A stretch of DNA of 64,000 nucleotides from Streptomyces griseoviridis (GCF_005222485.1 NZ_CP029078.1:5607501-5671500); one strand, 5' to 3'; positions 21,035 to 30,930 are shown, counted from the stretch's first letter. Notes: generated from the sequence alone by a model not told the origin. Program-made: numbers and translations.

Positions 21035-23065
21035 ATGAACCGGCTAGCTGGTGTGACCTCCCCGTATCTGCTTCAGCACGCCGACAACCCCGTCGACTGG
21101 TGGCCCTGGCAGCCCGAGGCGTTCGAGGAGGCCAGGCGGCGGGGGGTGCCGGTGCTGCTCAGTGTCGGGTACTCCGCGTGCCACTGGTGCCACGTCATGG
21201 CCCACGAGTCCTTCGAGGACGAGGTGACCGCCGCCTTCCTGAACGAGCACTTCGTCAGTGTCAAGGTGGACCGGGAGGAGCGGCCCGATGTCGATGCCGT
21301 GTACATGGAGGCCGTGCAGGCCGCCACCGGGCAGGGTGGCTGGCCCATGACCGTGTTCCTCACCCCGGACGCCGAGCCCTTCTACTTCGGTACCTACTTC
21401 CCGCCCGAGGCGCGGCCAGGGGTGCCGTCCTTCCGGCAGGTGCTCGAAGGGGTGCGGGCCGCCTGGAGCGACCGGCGGGACGAGGTCGCCGAGGTCGCGG
21501 GGAAGATCGTGCGGGATCTGTCCGAGCGGGAGATCGCCTTCGGCGCCGGTGCCGCGCCCGGTGACCAGGAGACCGCTCAGGCGCTGCTCGGGCTGACCCG
21601 GGAGTACGACCCGCAGCGCGGCGGGTTCGGGGGCGCGCCGAAGTTCCCGCCGTCCATGGTGCTGGAGTTCCTGCTGCGGCATCACGCGCGCACCGGTGCC
21701 GAGGGCGCGCTCCAGATGGCGCGGGACACCTGTGAGCGGATGGCCAGGGGCGGGATCTACGACCAGCTCGGGGGCGGGTTCGCCCGGTACTCGGTGGACC
21801 GGGACTGGGTGGTGCCGCACTTCGAGAAGATGCTGTACGACAACGCCCTGCTCTGCCGGGTCTACGCCCATCTCTGGCGGGCCACCGGGTCCGAGCAGGC
21901 CCGCCGGGTCGCGCTGGAGACCGCCGACTTCATGGTGCGTGAACTGCGCACGGCCGAGGGCGGGTTCGCCTCCGCGCTGGACGCCGACAGCGACGACGGC
22001 ACCGGCCGGCACGTCGAGGGCGCCTACTACGCGTGGACGCCCGCGCAGTTGGCCGAGGTGCTCGGCGAGGACGACGCCCGGATCGCCGCGCACTACTTCG
22101 GCGTGACGGACGAGGGCACCTTCGAGCACGGCTCCTCGGTGCTGCAACTCCCGCAGCAGGACAGCGTGTTCGACGCCGAGCGGATCGCGTCGATCCGGCG
22201 CCGGCTGCTCGCCGCGCGGGACACGCGTCCGGCACCAGGGCGCGACGACAAGGTGGTCGCCGCCTGGAACGGCCTCGCCATCGCCGCGCTCGCCGAGACC
22301 GGCGCCTACTTCGACCGCCCCGACCTCGTGGAGGCGGCCGTCGGCGCCGCCGACCTCCTGGTCCGGCTGCACCTGGACGAGCAGGCACGGCTGGCCCGCA
22401 CCAGCAAGGACGGCAGGACCGGCGCCAACGCGGGCGTCCTGGAGGACTACGCGGACGTCTCGGAGGGGTTCCTCGCGCTCGCCTCGGTCACCGGCGAGGG
22501 CGTCTGGCTGGAGTTCGCCGGGTTCCTGCTCGACCACGTCCTGGCCCGGTTCACCGACCCGGAGTCCGGCGCCCTCTACGACACCGCCACCGACGCCGAG
22601 CAGTTGATCCGCCGCCCGCAGGACCCGACCGACAACGCCACCCCGTCCGGCTGGAGCGCCGCCGCGGGAGCGCTGCTCGGATACGCGGCGCAGACCGGCT
22701 CGACGCCCCACCGGGCCGCCGCCGAGCGGGCGTTGGGCGTCGTGAGGACGCTCGGCCCGCGCGTCCCCCGGTTCGTCGGCTGGGGCCTCGCGGTCGCCGA
22801 GGCGCTCCTCGACGGGCCGCGCGAGATCGCCGTGGTGGCGTCCGAGGCCGACGACACGGCGTCGAAGTCCCTGCACCGCACGGCACTTCTGGGCCTCGCG
22901 CCCGGCGCCGTCGTCGCCTACGGGACCGCCGGGAGCGACGAGTTCCCGCTGCTCGCCGACCGGCCGCTGGTCGACGGCGGACCGGCCGCCTACGTCTGCC
23001 GGCACTTCACCTGCGAGGCACCCACCACCGACCCGGCCGAGCTGCGCGCCGCGCTCGACGGCTGA
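21035..23065 (+). CDS. thioredoxin-domain protein of the YyaL/SSP411 family
   Basis: A 676-residue protein from ATG 21035. The start [20 protein letters not shown], the thioredoxin-like motif SACHWCHVM at about residues 47-55, [24 protein letters not shown] and [14 protein letters not shown] are hallmarks of this widespread family. The C-terminal two-thirds resembles an alpha/alpha-barrel of the N-acylglucosamine epimerase/cellobiose 2-epimerase fold ([26 protein letters not shown]). The biochemical function is not settled. It probably marks the return of core genome after the accessory block, since I recall it lying close to mca in other Streptomyces. Length is normal and no defects are seen. 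Confidence 0.92.
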   Translation: MNRLAGVTSPYLLQHADNPVDWWPWQPEAFEEARRRGVPVLLSVGYSACHWCHVMAHESFEDEVTAAFLNEHFVSVKVDREERPDVDAVYMEAVQAATGQGGWPMTVFLTPDAEPFYFGTYFPPEARPGVPSFRQVLEGVRAAWSDRRDEVAEVAGKIVRDLSEREIAFGAGAAPGDQETAQALLGLTREYDPQRGGFGGAPKFPPSMVLEFLLRHHARTGAEGALQMARDTCERMARGGIYDQLGGGFARYSVDRDWVVPHFEKMLYDNALLCRVYAHLWRATGSEQARRVALETADFMVRELRTAEGGFASALDADSDDGTGRHVEGAYYAWTPAQLAEVLGEDDARIAAHYFGVTDEGTFEHGSSVLQLPQQDSVFDAERIASIRRRLLAARDTRPAPGRDDKVVAAWNGLAIAALAETGAYFDRPDLVEAAVGAADLLVRLHLDEQARLARTSKDGRTGANAGVLEDYADVSEGFLALASVTGEGVWLEFAGFLLDHVLARFTDPESGALYDTATDAEQLIRRPQDPTDNATPSGWSAAAGALLGYAAQTGSTPHRAAAERALGVVRTLGPRVPRFVGWGLAVAEALLDGPREIAVVASEADDTASKSLHRTALLGLAPGAVVAYGTAGSDEFPLLADRPLVDGGPAAYVCRHFTCEAPTTDPAELRAALDG

Positions 23066-23224
23066 ACCGGACAGATCCGTAACCCACCCAAACGTGATGT
23101 GCATGAGGAATATTCACGCTCGGGCCTCAATGTGATGAAACACGCCCTTCACCGAAAGGGCCTGCGCTCTTCACAGTTCACCCATAGTCTCTGCGGCGTG
23201 GCGCAACCGACTTGACGGGGCGTC

Positions 23225-24538
23225 ATGTCCGGGGGGACTACAGGGATCTGGGGGGATCTTTTGCTCACGTCCATCGTCATCGCCACTGTCTCGATGGCCC
23301 TGTTCGGGATGGCTGCGTTCACTCTGTGGTGGCAGATGCACGCGTGGCGCACGCCCGAAGTGCTCGCCTCCACCCGGTTCAGCAGACCGGACGGCGCCGC
23401 ACACGTGTCGTTCTCGCTGCTCCTGCCGGCCCGCCACGAACAGGCGGTCCTCGACCACACCGTCCAGCGGCTGCTGGAGTCCAGCCACACCGACTTCGAG
23501 ATCATCGTCATCGTGGGGCACGACGACCCCGAGACCACCGCGGTGGCCGAACGCGCCGCCGCACGCGACCCACGGGTCCGGGTCGTCGTCGACACCCATG
23601 AGAAGAAGAACAAACCGCGCGCCATGAACACCGCGCTGCCGCGCTGCCGGGGAGCCGTCGTCGGGGTCTTCGACGCCGAGGACCAGGTCCATCCCGAGCT
23701 GCTCGCCCACGTCGACCACGCCTTCCGCACCACCGGCGCCGACGTCGTGCAGGGCGGCGTCCAGCTGATCAACTTCCACTCCAGCTGGTACAGCCTGCGC
23801 AACTGCCTCGAATACTTCTTCTGGTTCAGGTCCCGGCTGCATCTGCACGCCCAGAAGGGGTTCATACCGCTCGGCGGCAACACCGTCTTCGTCCGCACCG
23901 ACGTCCTGCGCGCGGCCGGCGGCTGGGACCCGGACTGCCTCGCCGAGGACTGCGACCTCGGTGTCCGGCTCTCCTCGGTCGGCAAGAAGGTCGTCGTCGC
24001 CTACGACTCCGCGATGGTCACCCGCGAGGAGACACCCGGCAGCCTGATGTCGCTGCTGAAGCAGCGCACCCGCTGGAACCAGGGGTTCCTCCAGGTCTAC
24101 CGGAAGAAGGACTGGCACCGGCTGCCGCGCTTCGAGCAGCGGTTGCTGGCCCGCTACACCCTCATGACACCGTTCCTCCAGGCGTTCTCCGGCGTGATCA
24201 TCCCGCTCAACGTGGCCGTCGCCCTCTTCCTCGACGTGCCCGTCGGGATCGCCTTCGTCACCTTCCTGCCGGCCCTCACCGCCCTCGTCACCTTCGTCTT
24301 CGAGGTCGTCGGACTGCACGACTTCGGGGCCCAGTACGGGCTGCGGGTGCGCACCGTCCACTACCTCAAGCTGGTCCTGGGCGGTCCCGCCTACCAGGTG
24401 CTGCTCGCCGGAGCCGCCATCCGCGCCGTCTGGCGCGAGCAACGCGGGCGCACCGACTGGGAGTTGACCACGCACACCGGCGCGCACCTCAGCGGCGCTG
24501 CCGTGACCCGAGACCTCCGAGAGGACGTCCCCGCGTGA
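23225..24538 (+). CDS. processive membrane glycosyltransferase family 2 (cellulose synthase-like)
   Basis: A 437-residue membrane enzyme. A hydrophobic N-terminal span (LLTSIVIATVSMALFGMAAF) precedes a GT-A domain with SLLLPARHE, GVFDAEDQVHPE (DxD-like acid pair), CLAEDCDLGVRL (catalytic Asp) and the processive QxxRW signature as QRTRW near residue 280. Two or three C-terminal spans follow (YTLMTPFLQAFSGVIIPLNV onward). Such enzymes polymerise a beta-linked glycan from a nucleotide sugar and move it across the membrane. ATG 23225 leads a four-gene unit in which every junction overlaps by four bases. The linked GlxA-like oxidase suggests a surface glycan, as for CslA/GlxA at hyphal tips, but this is a different locus architecture. 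Confidence 0.88.
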   Translation: MSGGTTGIWGDLLLTSIVIATVSMALFGMAAFTLWWQMHAWRTPEVLASTRFSRPDGAAHVSFSLLLPARHEQAVLDHTVQRLLESSHTDFEIIVIVGHDDPETTAVAERAAARDPRVRVVVDTHEKKNKPRAMNTALPRCRGAVVGVFDAEDQVHPELLAHVDHAFRTTGADVVQGGVQLINFHSSWYSLRNCLEYFFWFRSRLHLHAQKGFIPLGGNTVFVRTDVLRAAGGWDPDCLAEDCDLGVRLSSVGKKVVVAYDSAMVTREETPGSLMSLLKQRTRWNQGFLQVYRKKDWHRLPRFEQRLLARYTLMTPFLQAFSGVIIPLNVAVALFLDVPVGIAFVTFLPALTALVTFVFEVVGLHDFGAQYGLRVRTVHYLKLVLGGPAYQVLLAGAAIRAVWREQRGRTDWELTTHTGAHLSGAAVTRDLREDVPA

Positions 24539-26184
24539 CCTCCACCCTCCCCGCGGCGACCGCTCCCCAGGTCCCCGCGCAGCGCACTCCCGCGCCCGAA
24601 ACCGCCCCGCCCGAGCGCCCCGCCGCACCCGGCGGGCTCCGGGCGGCCCGCCCCGACCTGCTGCTGTGCGGCGCGCTCCTCGTCGTCATCCTGGTCGTGC
24701 AGGGCTGGAACATCGCCGACTACCCGGCCCTCAGCGACGACGAGGGCACCTACCTCGCGCAGGCCTGGGCGGTCCAGCAGGGCAGCGGCCTCGCCCACTA
24801 CACCTACTGGTACGACCACCCGCCGCTCGGCTGGATACAACTCGCCCTGCTCACCTGGATACCCTCGGTGCTCAGCCCGGGTTCGATGACCGTCGGCACC
24901 ATGCGCACGGTGATGCTGCTGGTCAGCGCGGTCAGCGCGATCCTCCTCTACCTGCTGGCCCGGCGGCTGTCGCTGCCCCGCTGGGCCGCCGCCCTCGCCA
25001 TGGCCCTCTTCGGCCTCTCGCCGCTGTCGGTCGTCCTCCAGCGCGAGATCTTCCTCGACAACCTCGCCGTGCTGTGGACGCTGCTGGCGTTCACCCTGGC
25101 CGCCTCCCCGAGCCGCCACCTCTGGCACCACTTCGCGGCGGGCGTCGCCGCGGCCGTCGGCGTCCTCACCAAGGAGACGATGCTCGTCGTCCTGCCCGCG
25201 CTGCTGCTCACCATGTGGCGGCACAGCCACCGCGACACCCGCAAGTTCGCCCTCACCGGCGCGGTCACCGCCTGCACCCTGATCGGCTTCCTGTACCCCC
25301 TGTTCGCCCTGCTGAAGGGCGAGTTGGTGCCCGGCAGCGGCCATGTCTCGCTCTGGGACGGCATCACCTACCAGATGACGAGGCCCGGCTCCGGCTTCAT
25401 CCTCGACCCCGGTTCCGGCTCCTACGGGGTGCTGCACTCCTGGCTGTACTACGACCGCGTCCTGCCGCTCGGCGGGCTGCTCGGCGCGGTCCTGCTGCTG
25501 GTCACCTGGCGCTGGTCGGTCACCGCCCGCGCGCTCGCGGGCCCCGCCCTCACGATCGCGATCCTCGCCGCCCTCGCCCTGCGCCCCGACGGCTATCTGC
25601 CCGCCATGTACGTCATCCAGGCGCTGCCGTTCCTCGCCCTGGTGCTGGCGGGCGGCGCCGCCTCGGTCGCCCACGGGGTGCTGCGCCGCCGGCGGACGGA
25701 GCGGGAGGCGCGGTACGTCACCGCGGGACGCCATGTCGTCGCCGTCGCCCTGGCGCTCGCGGCCGCCGCCTACACCGTGCCGAGCTGGTACGACGGCGCC
25801 CGCACCGCCGTCACCACCGACGCCAACGCCCCCTACCGGGCCGCCGCCGGCTGGCTGGCCTCGGAGGTCGAGGAACCGCGCGACACCCGGGTCCTCGTCG
25901 ACGACGCGCTCTGGCTCGACCTGGTGCACGCCGGGTACCGGCCGGGACTCGGCGTCATCTGGTTCTACAAGGCCGACCTCGACCCGGCGGTCACCAGGAC
26001 CATGCCGCGCGGCTGGCGCGACCTCGACTACGTGGTCGCCTCCCCGACGGTACGGCGCGACGCGGCCGACCTGCCCCATGTCCGGGCCGCCATCGACCAC
26101 TCCACCCCGGTCGCCGTCTTCGGCACCGGACCCGACCGCATCGAGATCCGGCAGATCCAGCCGGCCTCCGGAGGCGTCCGATGA
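24535..26184 (+). CDS. polytopic GT39/ArnT-like glycosyltransferase
   Basis: A 549-residue membrane protein with about eleven hydrophobic spans after a Pro/Ala-rich N terminus. The first external loop carries YPALSDDEGTYLAQAW, the acidic DDE-type motif of the GT39/PMT/ArnT C-superfamily. Other expected pieces are YDHPPLGWIQLALL and LQREIFLDNLAVLW. These enzymes move sugars from polyprenyl-phosphate donors onto acceptors on the outer face of the membrane. GTG 24535 overlaps the previous stop (GTGA), and the stop overlaps the next ATG. The next gene encodes a dolichyl-phosphate-mannose-synthase-like enzyme that could make its donor. Sugar and acceptor are unknown. Confidence 0.85.
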   Translation: MTSTLPAATAPQVPAQRTPAPETAPPERPAAPGGLRAARPDLLLCGALLVVILVVQGWNIADYPALSDDEGTYLAQAWAVQQGSGLAHYTYWYDHPPLGWIQLALLTWIPSVLSPGSMTVGTMRTVMLLVSAVSAILLYLLARRLSLPRWAAALAMALFGLSPLSVVLQREIFLDNLAVLWTLLAFTLAASPSRHLWHHFAAGVAAAVGVLTKETMLVVLPALLLTMWRHSHRDTRKFALTGAVTACTLIGFLYPLFALLKGELVPGSGHVSLWDGITYQMTRPGSGFILDPGSGSYGVLHSWLYYDRVLPLGGLLGAVLLLVTWRWSVTARALAGPALTIAILAALALRPDGYLPAMYVIQALPFLALVLAGGAASVAHGVLRRRRTEREARYVTAGRHVVAVALALAAAAYTVPSWYDGARTAVTTDANAPYRAAAGWLASEVEEPRDTRVLVDDALWLDLVHAGYRPGLGVIWFYKADLDPAVTRTMPRGWRDLDYVVASPTVRRDAADLPHVRAAIDHSTPVAVFGTGPDRIEIRQIQPASGGVR

Positions 26185-27377
26185 CCCACGAACACGCTGC
26201 CGTGCCGGGCGAGTTGACGGACCCGGCGGGGTCAGGGGGCGCGCTGGCCGAGCCGGGCGCCGTCACCCTCGTCGTCCCCACCTTCAACGAGTCCGCGAAC
26301 ATCCGCGAACTCCTGCGCCAGATAGCCGAGTCGGTGCCGTCCCGGCTGCCCTGCGAGGTCGTCTTCGTCGACGACTCCACCGACGACACCCCGGACGTGA
26401 TCCGGGAGGCCGCCCGGCACTGCCCGTTCCCGGTGACCGTCCTGCACCGGGCGGAGCCCGTCGGCGGCCTCGGCGGCGCGGTCGTCGAGGGGCTGCGGGC
26501 GGCCACCTCCGAGTGGATCGTCGTCATGGACGGCGACTGCCAGCATCCCCCGTCCCTGGTACCGGAGTTGGTCGCCACCGGGGAACGCACGGGCGCCGGG
26601 CTCGTCGTCGCCTCGCGCTACATCGAGGGCGGCAGCAGGGCCGGACTCGCCGGCGGCTACCGGGTCGCCGTCTCCCGCGCCGCGACCTGGCTCACCAAGT
26701 CCCTCTTCCCGCGCGGGCTGCGCGGCATCAGCGACCCGATGAGCGGCTTCTTCGCGATCCGCCGCGCCGACATCACCGCCGACACCCTCAAGCCGCTCGG
26801 CTACAAGATCCTCCTGGAACTCGCCGTCCGCGGCAGGCCGGACCGGGTCGGCGAGGTGCCGTTCGTCTTCCAGGACCGGTTCGCGGGACACTCCAAGTCC
26901 GGCGCGCGCGAGGGGTTACGGTTCCTGCGCCATCTGATCGGGCTGCGCACCGCCTCCCCGGCCGCCCGCCTGATCGGCTTCGGCCTGATCGGCGCCTCCG
27001 GGTTCCTGCCCAACCTGCTGGGCCTGTGGGCCCTCACCCGCGCCGGACTGCACTACGTACCGGCCGAGATCGCCGCCAACCAGCTCGGCGTCGCCTGGAA
27101 CCTCGTCCTCATCGAGCACCTGCTGTTCCGCGACCGCAGGGGACACCGCCGCTGGTGGGACCGGGCCTGCCGGTTCGCGCTGCTCGCCAACGCCGACCTG
27201 GTGCTGCGCATCCCGCTGATCGCGCTGCTCGTGCACCGGTTCGGGATGGGCGCGCTCGGCGCGACCGCGCTCGCCCTGGCCATCACGTTCGTGCTGCGCT
27301 TCGTCGGGACCGAAGCGCTGGTCTACCTCCCGCGCAGGGGGCGCGGGGGAAGCACCGCAGCGAGGAGAGCCGTGTGA
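26181..27377 (+). CDS. polyprenyl-phosphate glycosyltransferase (DPMS-like GT2) with GtrA domain
   Basis: A 398-residue fusion. Residues about 25-255 form a GT2 domain of the dolichyl-phosphate mannosyltransferase type: TLVVPTFNESANIRELL, VVFVDDSTDDT, VVMDGDCQHPP and GGSRAGLAGGYRVAVSRAAT, then SDPMSGFFAIRR. Residues 270-385 are a four-span GtrA-like domain (LIGFGLIGASGFLPNLLGLWAL onward) that may flip the lipid-linked sugar. It should make polyprenyl-phosphate-sugar on the inner face for the GT39-type enzyme encoded just upstream. Start and stop both overlap neighbours by ATGA/GTGA, showing tight coupling. Sugar identity is unknown. Confidence 0.88.
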   Translation: MTHEHAAVPGELTDPAGSGGALAEPGAVTLVVPTFNESANIRELLRQIAESVPSRLPCEVVFVDDSTDDTPDVIREAARHCPFPVTVLHRAEPVGGLGGAVVEGLRAATSEWIVVMDGDCQHPPSLVPELVATGERTGAGLVVASRYIEGGSRAGLAGGYRVAVSRAATWLTKSLFPRGLRGISDPMSGFFAIRRADITADTLKPLGYKILLELAVRGRPDRVGEVPFVFQDRFAGHSKSGAREGLRFLRHLIGLRTASPAARLIGFGLIGASGFLPNLLGLWALTRAGLHYVPAEIAANQLGVAWNLVLIEHLLFRDRRGHRRWWDRACRFALLANADLVLRIPLIALLVHRFGMGALGATALALAITFVLRFVGTEALVYLPRRGRGGSTAARRAV

Positions 27378-29812
27378 GGAAGAGATCTGTCCGCACCCAC
27401 CGCAGAAGGACCGCGCTGGTCGGGGTGGGGGCCCTGACCGCCGGTCTGCTCCTGACCGCGCCGCAGCAGGCCGCCGCCGCCAACCTGGTCGTCAACGCCG
27501 GGTTCGAGACGGCCGGACCCGACGGCATGCCGTCCTGCTGGGAGCGGTCCGGCTGGGGCGACAACGACTTCGCCTTCGAGACGACGAGCGACGCCCACAG
27601 CGGCGCGAAGGCGATGAAGGTGACGCTGACCCGCCGCGTCGACGGCGACCGCAAGGCCCTGATCACCGAGTCCGCCGCATGCGCGCCGGTGGTCGCCGCG
27701 GGCAGGCAGTACGACCTGTCGCTCTGGTACCGCTCGACCACCCCGGACGCCAACGTCACCCTGTTCCGGCACGACAGCACGGCCGGCTGGCAGTACTGGA
27801 CGGACCTCAAGACGCTGGACATGCAGGGGAGTTGGACCGAGGCCACGGTCCGCACCCCGGAGGTGCCGGCCGGCACCGACCGGATCACCTGGGGCGTCTC
27901 CGTCTACGGCACCGGCTCGGTGACCACCGACGACTACACGATGGAACAGGTCGCGACAGTCACCCCGCCGGCCGGCTGCACCGCCACCGCGGCCGAGTGC
28001 GCCGACGGCCGCTGGGAGGTGCTGCCCACCCGCAACCCGGTCCGCTCGATGCACTCCGTCGTCCTGAGCAACGGCAAGGTGCTGCTGATCGCGGGCTCAG
28101 GCAACAGCGAGGAGAACTTCGCCGCGGGCACCTTCACCTCGGCGGTCTACGATCCCGCCGCCGGCACCTACAAGGTCATCCCCACGCCGAAGGACATGTT
28201 CTGCGCCGGGCACGTCCAGCTCCAGGACGGCCGGGTGCTGGTGATGAGCGGCAACCAGGCGTTCCCCGCGGCCGACGGCTCGCACGGCTACGAGGGCTAC
28301 AAGGACTCCTACCTCTTCGACCCGGCCACCGAGACCTACAGCAGGACCAACGACCTCAACGACGGCCACTGGTACCCGTCGGCGACCGAGCTGGGCAACG
28401 GCGACGTCATCTCGTTCGGCGGACTGCGCGAGGACTCCACCGGGTCGGTGACCGCCGAGTACTGGAAGGACGCCGAGCAGCGCTGGCTGCCGCTGTGGCA
28501 GGTCAACCAGACCTGGTCCTACTGGGGCCTGTACCCGTCGATGATCCTGATGCAGGACGGCCGCCTCTTCTACTCGGGCAGCCATGTCTTCGGCAACAAC
28601 ATCCCCGGCACCGGTTCGGCGATCTACGACTACGACGCCAACACCGTCACCCAGGTGCCGGGACTGCGGGCCAAGGACGAGCGGGACCAGTCGGCGAGCG
28701 TGCTGCTGCCCCCGGCGCAGGACCAGCGGGTGCTGACCCTCGGCGGCGGCAACATCGACTCCAACCCGGAGGCGGGCCGCCTCACCGACGTCATCGACCT
28801 CAAGGCCGCCGACCCCGCCTATGTCGCCGGGCCCCCGATCCCGCAGGGCACCGTCGACCTCGGCGCGGGCCCGGTCCCGCAGACCGGCGACCAGGGCAAG
28901 ATGTACGTCTCCGCCGTGCTGCTGCCCGACGGCACGGTCCTGGAGACCGGCGGCGCGCTGCACAACCGCGCCGACCCGGTCCGCGAGACGTCGATCTACG
29001 ACCCGGCGACCGGCACCTTCGACCCGGTGGCCGCCGACCCGGAGGCCCGGGGCTACCACTCGTCCGCGTTCCTGCTGCCCGACGGCCGGGTGATGACCAC
29101 GGGCGACAACCCGGGCAACGGCACCTGGAACCACGCCGTGTCGCTGTACACCCCGCCGTATCTGCTCAAGGGGCCCCGCCCGGCCATCACTTCGGTGATC
29201 GACACGGAGTGGACGTACGGCGACACCCAGCGCATCACCGTCGACCGGCCGATCGCCAAGGCCGAGTTGATCCGCCCGGCCGCCGTCACCCACTCCTCCG
29301 ACCCCAACCAGCGGTTCGTCGACCTGCCGCTGTCGGTGGACCCGGAGAACAGCGGTGACGCCGGCACCGTCGACCTGAACGTCACGAGCAACCCCGACCT
29401 GGCCCCGCCCGGCTGGTACATGCTGTTCGCGGTCGACGCGAACGGCGTGCCGTCGGTGGCGAAGTGGGTGCACCTCCAGGGCCCCAAGGCGCTCGCCGCC
29501 CCGGAGGCCGCCGCGCACGTCCACTCCTTCGCGGACTCGCTGACCGGCAAGGTCGAGGGGCCGCGGAAGAAGCGGACCTCGCAGCCGGTCCCGGTCACCG
29601 TCGCGGGCTGCGACCGGCACTACGGCACGGTCAACGTGTGCGTGCCGACCGCGTTCCCCGCGGAGGTGAAGCGGACGGCGGCGGCCCGCTGCGGCTGGCT
29701 GAAGAGGAACCACTACGGGCGGCTGAGGGTGAACGGCGGTGACGACCCGCTCGGCCTCGACCGCGACCGGGACGGCGTGGCGTGCGGGACGGCGGACGTG
29801 CGCGGGAGATGA
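27374..29812 (+). CDS. secreted GlxA-like copper-radical (galactose/glyoxal) oxidase with CBM and Excalibur-like tail
   Basis: An 812-residue exported protein (basic RKRSVRTHRRR then hydrophobic core, cleavage near AAAA-N). Domains: a CBM4/9-like beta-sandwich at about 38-190 (NLVVNAGFETAGPDGMPSCWE), then a kelch-type galactose-oxidase domain. The DMFC Cys is near residue 277 and the HWYPSA Tyr near 334, which together give the expected Tyr-Cys cofactor. The Tyr-His pair in GYHSSAFLLPDGR is near 561-562 and the copper His in THSSDPNQRF near 640, within the C-terminal DUF1929-like part. Residues 740-812 hold cysteines and DRDRDGVACG, an Excalibur-like calcium motif. It probably oxidises the glycan made by the upstream transferases. 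Start GTG overlaps the previous stop. Confidence 0.87.
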   Translation: MRKRSVRTHRRRTALVGVGALTAGLLLTAPQQAAAANLVVNAGFETAGPDGMPSCWERSGWGDNDFAFETTSDAHSGAKAMKVTLTRRVDGDRKALITESAACAPVVAAGRQYDLSLWYRSTTPDANVTLFRHDSTAGWQYWTDLKTLDMQGSWTEATVRTPEVPAGTDRITWGVSVYGTGSVTTDDYTMEQVATVTPPAGCTATAAECADGRWEVLPTRNPVRSMHSVVLSNGKVLLIAGSGNSEENFAAGTFTSAVYDPAAGTYKVIPTPKDMFCAGHVQLQDGRVLVMSGNQAFPAADGSHGYEGYKDSYLFDPATETYSRTNDLNDGHWYPSATELGNGDVISFGGLREDSTGSVTAEYWKDAEQRWLPLWQVNQTWSYWGLYPSMILMQDGRLFYSGSHVFGNNIPGTGSAIYDYDANTVTQVPGLRAKDERDQSASVLLPPAQDQRVLTLGGGNIDSNPEAGRLTDVIDLKAADPAYVAGPPIPQGTVDLGAGPVPQTGDQGKMYVSAVLLPDGTVLETGGALHNRADPVRETSIYDPATGTFDPVAADPEARGYHSSAFLLPDGRVMTTGDNPGNGTWNHAVSLYTPPYLLKGPRPAITSVIDTEWTYGDTQRITVDRPIAKAELIRPAAVTHSSDPNQRFVDLPLSVDPENSGDAGTVDLNVTSNPDLAPPGWYMLFAVDANGVPSVAKWVHLQGPKALAAPEAAAHVHSFADSLTGKVEGPRKKRTSQPVPVTVAGCDRHYGTVNVCVPTAFPAEVKRTAAARCGWLKRNHYGRLRVNGGDDPLGLDRDRDGVACGTADVRGR

Positions 29813-29875
29813 CCGGCGCCCCGGCGGCGGTAGGCACCCGCCGCCGGGGGCCGATTCCCTTGTCAGGAACCGCCG

Positions 29876-29995
29876 TTGATCGAGCCGCTGATCTGTCAGC
29901 CGCCGCTGTCGATCGAGCGGGTGGTCTGTCAGCCGCCGCTGTCGATCGTGCCGCCGGTCTGTCAGCCGCCGCTGTTGATCGAGCCGGTGATCGCC
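29876..29995. repeat. four 30-bp tandem repeats containing repeated stop codons
   Basis: On the minus strand a 30-base unit of the form NGCNCGATCRACAGCGGCGG followed by CTGACAGAYC occurs about four times. The first copy is the 3' end of the 63-residue ORF (Ser-Ile-Asn-Ser-Gly-Gly-stop). The following copies keep the same frame, each ending in its own TGA, and the last is diverged. This is clean tandem duplication of a gene end beyond its stop codon. Confidence 0.85.
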
Positions 29996-30153
29996 GCGTC
30001 GGTGTTCCCGCGCGCGGCCCTTTCACCCGCCCTGCGGGCCTGTTCGTCGGTGGCGCCCCGGCCGTAGGCGGCCAGCATGGCCGCGTCGCGACGCTGCGCG
30101 ACCTGCTCGGCCCGCCGGGCCCTGATTCCGCTGAAGAAGGACGAGAGAGACAT
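29962..30153 (-). CDS. small conserved soluble protein
   Basis: A 63-residue protein: MSLSSFFSGIRARRAEQVAQ, then RRDAAMLAAYGRGATDEQARRAGERAARGNTDAA-type sequence, ending in SINSGG. It is probably helical, highly charged and soluble. ATG 30153 has no strong Shine-Dalgarno sequence; an ATG at 30186 in frame is an alternative. The Arg/Ala-rich pattern looks like small Streptomyces proteins seen in many genomes, but I cannot name the family. Its 3' end is the source of the tandem repeats at 29876-29995. Confidence 0.55.
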   Translation of the reverse strand: MSLSSFFSGIRARRAEQVAQRRDAAMLAAYGRGATDEQARRAGERAARGNTDAAITGSINSGG

Positions 30154-30204
30154 GACGGTCGCGCTACCCGCGATACCCGACGGCAAACAGGACGGCGGCG
30201 CCGC

Positions 30205-30930
30205 TCACCCCGCGAACCGGTCGAGGGCGCGCGCCACGATCGTCTCCAACTGCTCGTGGTGGGCGCCCTTCCAGTAGGCGCGGCCGCACGCACCGCACCG
30301 CGCGAAGACGTCGAACGAGCGCCGGGTGCCGCCCGCGAGCTGGTCGGCGACCTCCTCCTTGGTCGCCGCGCGCAGCAGGCCGTTGCAGGCGGTGCAGCGG
30401 GTCCAGGGGGCCAGTTCGGGGCGGAACCGGTCAAGGACGTCGTGGAGTTGGGCGTCGGGGTCGGTGGAGTAGACGTAGCCGCCCGCCCACAGTTCACGCC
30501 GGTGCAGCAGACCGCGGTCCCGGCTGAGCAGCACCCGCCGCTGCTCGGCCGAGCGGGCGGCGAGGGCCGGGTCGCCGATGTCCGTCGACTCGTAGGCGCT
30601 GTCCACGCCGAGCAGCCGCAACCGGCGGGCGAGGGTGCCGAGATGGACGTCGAGGAGGAAGCGGAGCGGGGCGCCGGGCACCCGCTGGGGGCGCTCGACG
30701 GGCCGGACGGTGACGGACTCGCCGGCCGCCGGGATGTGTCCGGCCGTCACCTCGCGGCCGTCCACGAGCAGGGCGCCCACCTCGGTCAGCGGCACCCCGA
30801 GGGACTCCACGACATGGCCGAGGGTGGCCTTGCCGTCGACGGTGAGGGCGGTGGCTCCGCTGCGGCGCGCGTGCGGCACGAACAGGGCGAGTTCGGGGGC
30901 GACTTCGACGTGGATCTCGGGTCCGTTCAC
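30205..30930 (-). CDS. Mut7-C RNase domain protein with N-terminal ubiquitin-like domain
   Basis: A 241-residue protein. Residues 1-80 resemble the Mut7-C ubiquitin/ThiS-like fold (ALTVDGKATLGHVVESLGVPLTEVGALLVDGREV). Residues 90-240 form the Mut7-C PIN-like RNase: RFLLDVHLGTLARRLRLLGVD with the catalytic Asp, LLSRDRGLLHR, and a zinc ribbon made by CTACNGLL and CGACGRAYWKGAHHEQL. The domain set is well known in bacteria, though the RNA target is not. ATG 30930. It lies in the same direction as the TetR and hemolysin-III genes, but with gaps that do not require an operon. Confidence 0.9.
   Translation of the reverse strand: MNGPEIHVEVAPELALFVPHARRSGATALTVDGKATLGHVVESLGVPLTEVGALLVDGREVTAGHIPAAGESVTVRPVERPQRVPGAPLRFLLDVHLGTLARRLRLLGVDSAYESTDIGDPALAARSAEQRRVLLSRDRGLLHRRELWAGGYVYSTDPDAQLHDVLDRFRPELAPWTRCTACNGLLRAATKEEVADQLAGGTRRSFDVFARCGACGRAYWKGAHHEQLETIVARALDRFAG

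Noticed and set aside
21044..23104. Long open frame antisense to the YyaL-family gene
   Set aside because: Composition is low-complexity Gly/Val/Arg typical of shadow frames; the sense gene is a strong family match.
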